From Perkinsus marinus ATCC 50983 (lineage: Eukaryota > Perkinsozoa > Perkinsida > Perkinsidae): a stretch of DNA of 23,447 nt. This document shows, in pieces, positions 18,242 through 23,447 of the stretch (its first letter is position 1; every line of letters begins with the position of its first letter). The stretch lies in assembly GCF_000006405.1 (NCBI RefSeq), contig NW_003206190.1:86662-110108 (forward strand), in the 5' to 3' direction. A program made the translations under genes and the position numbers. The notes below the pieces were generated by a model, which was given only the letters and a program-made list of their open reading frames with translations, ran no database searches and had not been told where the DNA came from.

Positions 18242-19574
18242 TTACTCCAGGCCGCCCATATCGTTGGGCTGATCGTTCATCGTCATTTCACTCAACTGAC
18301 CTAACACAGAGGGAACTCAGCGGGCCCTACGCGAATAAATGTCACCACCTATCGGAGCTTGGCGTCTCTTCCTGCCCAGGACCAGACCCCTGAAAATGAC
18401 AGAATCCACGCAACTCGACAACTACAAGGTCTAGTTACTTCTTAGGCGCTCCTGATGCGAACGACTGTTGCTGCTGCTGTTGATAGTAATCATTCAGTGA
18501 ACCCTCCGACCCTGACGCTGCTGAAGTGAATCCACCACCTGGGGAGGGACGCGCTATGCAAGCGATGCGAACTGAGGCCGCCGGTAACCTTGGAATCGCT
18601 GCTGCTGCTGTTGCTGTTGAACCGGCCGAGGTACACCGAAATCATCACCACCGATGGAAGAGAATTCATCCACAGCAGTGTCGTTACCAAACCCACTCGG
18701 GGCAGTGAGGGACTCAGCAGTGGAATAACCCTGTCGAGTACTACGGAGCCTCGCCTCTGAAAAGGAGCATGTCCGACTAGACACGACGAACACACATTGT
18801 GAATACCTTTAGCCTGTTGGGCCCGTAGTCTAGCCAACTCCAGTTGCTTCTTCTTAGCCACCTCTTTGGCCTCATTCATCTGACATGAGCCCTCCCTCAT
18901 CAGCCCGGCCAACTACCAAGCCGTCTTACTTTGCTCTGTTCAATCATCTGGGCCAATCTCTCCTCATGGGAGTCCATCTCGGTATAGGTCTTTATTTGGG
19001 ATAGAGTAACAGCCTCTCGATACCTAAGCAACAGCATCACCTCATCCCCGTCGACCTACAGTCGCCTACCCAAAGCTGACAACCTCATCGAACGCAAAGA
19101 CAAGATCGAAGATGTTGTCCAGAACAGCATCCTCCGTTACTGAGGTCTTCACTACTTCCTGCACCACCTGCGGTCAACCACTGGTCATCATCCCACTACC
19201 GCCTCTGACCATTACGTTAGTGAACAGCTTGAGCGTATCCAGATCCTCCAGGATGTTCGACTGTTTCGTCGTGATAAGCACCTGATCCGCAGCGTACCCC
19301 TCAGTGAACCCCACTCTAATTACCAAGTAGAGCTGCTCTATGGGTTGATAAACATAACGAATATTCTCCGTCTCGATGTAGGTGTGATCGGACTTCTGAT
19401 TTTCTACCAACTTCATAAACGCTCCCAGTAGACCTACATACAGACCACTCAGCGGAGCCTAGCGATTCACGATTGGAGAAAATAACCTTCAATTCGTAGT
19501 CTAGGCATATCGACGAACTGTCGAGCTAGAAGTGTCTTCTGTTTGGAAACCACTGCTGCTGATAAAACTACCAT
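18242..19574 (-). CDS. ARCN1: Coatomer delta subunit (delta-COP), copy 2, N-terminal half only
   Basis: Delta-COP is part of the COPI coat for Golgi-to-ER transport. Exons 19574-19487, 19433-19324, 19281-19216, 19167-19070, 19023-18930, 18879-18807, 18756-18589, 18538-18439, 18389-18349 and 18300-18242; 298 aa, introns 42-53 nt. Seen: the longin domain from [10 protein letters not shown] through [40 protein letters not shown] and [11 protein letters not shown]; then [15 protein letters not shown], a charged helix ([16 protein letters not shown]), a Gly/Gln-rich linker with poly-Gln, and [11 protein letters not shown]. It ends in LSEM and GGLE with TAA. Canonical delta-COP is about 510 aa and continues into a mu-homology domain, which is absent here. 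The upstream copy stops at the same point. Copy 2 lies 190 bp downstream of copy 1. Confidence 0.9.
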
Positions 19575-19764
19575 TAACGATGGATGTTAGTCGTAGAAGA
19601 AAAAACAAGTAACTCCAATTGGAACTACAACCACCAACAACTCCACAGGTACAAGACTCCTAGGAAAAAAGGCGCTTCTACTACTACTGCGACCAAAAAA
19701 TACACTATACTGCTATACGGTGTTGAATAGAGTAGCCCAGCCGCCATCATGGCCCATCATGGTT

Positions 19765-21056
19765 TCACTCTAGCCCTTGGTCCCCTGGCCGGGCAGTCAT
19801 CGCCATCATCTCACCAAGGGTAGGGGAGATAGCTAAATCGATGAGCAGACCACGAGCCCTGTCCAGGATGGTGACTTACCATTAGGTCCTCCTCCCTGTT
19901 GTCCCCTCTTGCGCCCCAGGACCAACCCCCTGAAGGCATCAATCTACCAAGTGTATCACCGAGACCAACTACTACTTCTTAGGTCCACCAGCCATCGGGA
20001 ATGATCCATCATATCGGTCATCAACTCCAGATGGTTGGATGTCCACAGCAGCACTGGTGAAGCCACCACCTAAGGGCCCAAGATCCGACCGAGCTCCAAC
20101 GACCACTCCGACCTTCAAACCTCTGACTACTACTGCCCCCTAGAGGACCCCTCTCCCCCTCCTCTTCGTAAGGACCCAAGACATTGTCACTCCCAAAGCC
20201 CGTCGGGGAATCATCAGCCCCAGAGGGCATCATACGAGCCCGTAGCCTCTCCTCTAACCATCACCAACCAACTGCTAGAGTGTCACCACCCAAGTGTGAA
20301 TACCTTTGGCCTGTTGGGCCCGTAGTCTAGCCAACTCGAGTTGCTTCTTCTTAGCCACCTCCTTGGCCTCATTCATCTGACATGAGCCCTCCCTCATCAG
20401 CCCGGCCAACTACCAAGCCGTCTTACTTTGCTCTGTTCGATCATCTGAGCCAATCTCTCCTCATGGGAGTCCATCTCGGTATAGGTCTTTATTTGGGATA
20501 GAGTAACAGCCTCTCGATACCTAGGCAACAGCATCACCTCACCCCCGTCGACCTACAGTCGCCTACCCAAACGTAATGATCTCGTCAAAGGCAAACACTA
20601 AATCGAACGCGTTGTCCAACACAGTTTCCTCACAAACACTAGTCTTAACAACCTCGGGGACAACCTACAATGATTGTGATCAACCTAGAGTAAGCAGCGA
20701 GTACCGTCGTGAGTAGCTTCAGCGTGCCAAGATCCTCGAGAATATTAGACTCCCTGCTCGTCAAAAGGACCTAACTCCCATATACGTCCACTCAGCTGCT
20801 GCTGTTGCTGCCTACCAAATAGAGCTGCTCTATCGGTTGATAAACATAACGAATATTCTCCGTCTCGATGTAGGTGTGATCGGACTTCTGATTTTCTACC
20901 AACTTCATAAACGCTCCCAGCAGACCTGTACAGGGACCATCCCCCTCCCCCCAGCCCCTCTTCCTCACCCTCTATCCTGAGCCTTGCCACGTCAACGAAC
21001 TGCCTGGCCAATAAGACCTTCTGGTCCGATACTATGGCGGCCGATAACACCACCAT
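19765..21056 (-). CDS. ARCN1: Coatomer delta subunit (delta-COP), copy 1, N-terminal half only
   Basis: Tandem paralogue of 18242-19574. Exons 21056-20969, 20925-20816, 20770-20705, 20664-20567, 20520-20427, 20376-20304, 20253-20113, 20069-19976, 19929-19880 and 19832-19765; 293 aa, introns 40-50 nt at the same positions as copy 2. Longin landmarks are [54 protein letters not shown] and [11 protein letters not shown], then [15 protein letters not shown] and the [16 protein letters not shown] helix. The linker is shorter and lacks poly-Gln; it rejoins copy 2 at GGGFTSAA and [11 protein letters not shown]. The stop (TGA) follows LGEM and QGLE, parallel to copy 2, so the mu-homology domain is missing and the gene is not a random truncation. 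Parts are nearly identical to copy 2, introns included. Confidence 0.9.
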
Positions 21057-21170
21057 ATCACCGCTCAGGGAATGTAAGATTCAAAAACTGCCACGGACAT
21101 GCCCTTCACATCAGGTCACTCAACGCAACACCAACGACTTCAGAAAATCATCATCACTAAATCACCATCA

Positions 21171-23325
21171 TCATCGGCGCCTCGGATACCCTCCGCTCCG
21201 CTTCGCTTTTTTACTACGAGATTTCCCATCACTAGCATTGATAGTAGCTTCAGTAGCAACAGGACAACCCCGGACCATCTACGAATGACGATGAGCTTCT
21301 TCCCACTACCCCCAAAGACTGATTCACCTTGTCCAACTCTCCAGCGAAATGCTCTAGACCGAACTTCTGCCGTACCCAGTCCTCACAGACCTTCCCTCTG
21401 TTGGCCTGTGACGATACCATACACTCCAACGACATTAGCTTTAGAAAAGTGCCAACACGGGGACGGGGGCATACCCTCTCATAGTACCACCCCTATAACG
21501 GAGTTTCGCCAGTGATACGAGAAACACTAGTGAAAAATAGATTTCACGACTACTTCATATCGCGAGTATCGTGTTCTACGCTACTTCACGTAAAACTGGC
21601 GAAACTCCAATGATACTAGTATGAGCGAAAATATGAATATCACCATAAAAGATCGTCAAACTAACTTCAATGGGAATTGAAGTTTTTACTACATCCTTAT
21701 GTTGGAACTCTTTCATAGCTCTGCAGAATTCATAGGGCTCGGCCGGGCCTTCACAGCAGAGTCGGCCAGTCTTGCCATCACAGATACTCTCCAGAGGTCC
21801 ACCACTACGAGGAGCGATGACAGGAGTGCCTGAGGTATCTTTAGGTCGACCACACAAGATACAGAAAAGGTCCAGAGTGACTACCTAATGCCATGCTTTC
21901 ACATGGAACTATACCGAAGTGTTCCCTACTGGGAGTGTACAAAGTGGCCAAGGCATTTCGCAGAAGCCACAGCCTCACACCGTCCGAAACCGAACGTAGG
22001 AAGATGACTTCCCTTCCCATCCCTCGAGCCTTCTCCTGAAAGACACCCGTCAAAGAGAGCAACACTTTCAGATGGTATCACCTTCAGTTCACTATAGTGT
22101 TCGACATTTTCTCGAACCCGGGAGTCGTAACCACCAGCTACTACTAGACGTGGGAGTGAATCGACGTCAACGGCGGATGCATCAGAGGACCCAAGAAAGA
22201 GCTTATAAGCCGCAATAGCCAAGGCAATATTCTTCTTACGCTCGTATCTGGCCGAATACCACACTTCCTCCACTTCACAACAACTACTACTACCTATTCA
22301 AAGACACATAGAAGCCGCTCTTGACCAGCTCTGCCGCGATGCTTGGATCCAGCTCGTCCTTAGGTGGGATGCGTGGTCCATTAGCGAGGAAGGCATCGGT
22401 AGCAGTAAGGTCCACAGGGGGGTACACCACCTACCATCACCATCCTCAATAGCCCTTGCATCATCTACTACCCGGAGCTCCTTCCCTTTCAGTGATGGGA
22501 AGGTCCTCCTAGTAGTCTCCTTGGTAAATTGACTATTAACGGCAATACAGTCCGCAAGTCCTGTGGTTAACTCCTCCATACGGTCCACTGGATACCTATT
22601 CGATGGCGATCCAATACAATTTCGTGGCGCGCGACATGGAACATTCTCTAGGCATGCTCTTTTTCATACAAGTACTACCAAATCACTACATAGTACCGAG
22701 CTTCAACCACAACGACAACCCACCCTCCCATATGGGGAGATTGAATATCATACTGTGTGCATCCACTACAGGGCTACTACCTATAGAGCCGCTTCAAGGC
22801 AAGGGTCCGATCAGCACACAGTAGCTGGTCAGGGAAATGGCAATAGAAGATGACCCGTGGCGCGATAAGGCGCAGTAGAGGGTTTATGAAGGAAACCTGA
22901 AGGTGGCCTCAACCACATGGTTGTATTCAGTCCATTCACCTGGTCATTGATAGCTACATCGAATCGGGCTCCTGATATGAACGCGTAGAGACAGAGGTAG
23001 ACCATGCGGAGGATAGCACACACCACAGTGAAGTGGCCGAATATGGTGCCTAATTGGACCTATTCCGTATCTTCCACAGGCAACCTCAAGATACTTACGA
23101 GGCAGCCAGTCTCCGGCGACAGTCACTTTGAGCGTCCCATCCCTAGTAGATTGAAAACAGTGCTGTGGGTCGTGATGGGAGGTATAAAACTCCACCTTAT
23201 GCCCCAACCTGAATCGCCTACTGCATTGACCCTATCAGCTGCTTCTATTACCGTTGTAGGCCCTCTGCTGCTGACACTACAAGGTTCTCAGCCCCACCGA
23301 TGCCCAAGTCTAGGTGGAAGAATAC
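21171..23325 (-). CDS. ALG2: ALG2 alpha-1,3/1,6-mannosyltransferase (5' exon unresolved)
   Basis: ER enzyme that adds the second and third mannoses to the dolichol-linked N-glycan precursor, on the cytosolic face. Exons 23325-23252, 23208-23099, 23049-22940, 22896-22781, 22595-22472, 22430-22294, 22247-22082, 22035-21885, 21829-21693, 21405-21328 and 21278-21171; about 436 aa, in the usual size range. Seen in order: [89 protein letters not shown], and the GT4-family E-x7-E motif EHFGIVPCE followed by SGGPLES; the C-terminal helix is [11 protein letters not shown]. Most introns are 41-55 nt; exceptions are 185 nt (22780-22596) and 287 nt (21692-21406, with a small inverted-repeat element). The first coding exon with the ATG could not be placed, and the last two junctions are tentative. 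Confidence 0.92.
21500..21608. mobile_element. 109-bp MITE-like inverted-repeat element in an ALG2 intron
   Basis: Perfect 13-bp terminal inverted repeats, GGAGTTTCGCCAG at 21500-21512 and its complement at 21596-21608, around a short AT-rich centre with partial internal repeats (CGACTACTTCA/CGCTACTTCA). It sits in the 287-nt intron between ALG2 exons 9 and 10 of this model and accounts for over a third of that intron's excess length. No clear target duplication is seen. Confidence 0.65.
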
Positions 23326-23447
23326 CTATCCATACAACCAGAGCTCACAGGTCCCCATGGAGGCCCTAGACCCTTCATGTAACGCATGAACGTCATCGGT
23401 TCATGCAGTACGAGGGTAGCCAAGGTGCTCCTTTACTGAAACTTCAT
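23326..23447. other. 5' end region of ALG2, first exon not resolved
   Basis: On the - strand the acceptor GGATAG precedes the first supported ALG2 exon. Possible short first exons (ATGs at 23447, 23396, 23379 and 23367 among others) either give the wrong phase or require an intron of only 23 nt, so the true start may lie here with an odd donor or beyond the window. Confidence 0.4.

Overview
This is a nuclear window from a gene-dense, intron-rich unicellular eukaryote. Nearly every gene is broken by GT-AG introns of about 39-56 nt, so single open frames look short and meaningless until the exons are joined. A nucleus-encoded ferredoxin-thioredoxin reductase catalytic subunit with a hydrophobic, basic leader implies a plastid. 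Tiny introns, tight packing, short UTR space and this plastid gene best fit an alveolate, perhaps Perkinsus-like. That placement is inference (about 50%) and was not checked by any search. All exon models below were made by hand from reading frame, splice phase and remembered family motifs.

Left part (1-4000, + strand): a plastid ferredoxin-thioredoxin reductase catalytic subunit (289-998) is followed after 68 bp by a guanylate-binding-protein/atlastin-type GTPase of about 19 exons (1067-3994).

Middle-left (4000-8640, - strand): a tandem segmental duplication. Each unit has a noncoding block that is about 96% conserved, then a GNAT-like acetyltransferase gene, then a gene for an acidic, Ser-rich, coiled-coil protein. 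Unit 1 has an intact acetyltransferase but only a fragment of the acidic gene. Unit 2 has an acetyltransferase copy stopped by a single in-frame TAG, plus the intact acidic gene.

Centre (8779-12000): a 496-aa orphan and a small Cys/His-rich orphan on the - strand, diverging from a basic Ser-rich orphan on the + strand. Right-centre (12120-16421, + strand): a secreted pepsin-family aspartic protease of about 13 exons with a (TAG)20 tract in one intron, a CGWC glutaredoxin, and the exosome subunit RRP46. A 652-bp fold-back element with 183-bp inverted arms follows (16507-17158), then tRNA-Ser(GCU) on the - strand.

Right part (18242-23447, - strand): ALG2 mannosyltransferase, then two tandem delta-COP genes. 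Both delta-COP copies stop at the same place, before the usual C-terminal mu-homology domain. They share patches of near identity, introns included, separated by diverged exons, which suggests gene conversion. Apart from the redox enzymes and the two secretory-pathway genes (delta-COP for vesicle coats, ALG2 for N-glycan assembly at the ER), the neighbours are not obviously related in function; there is no operon logic beyond same-strand packing.
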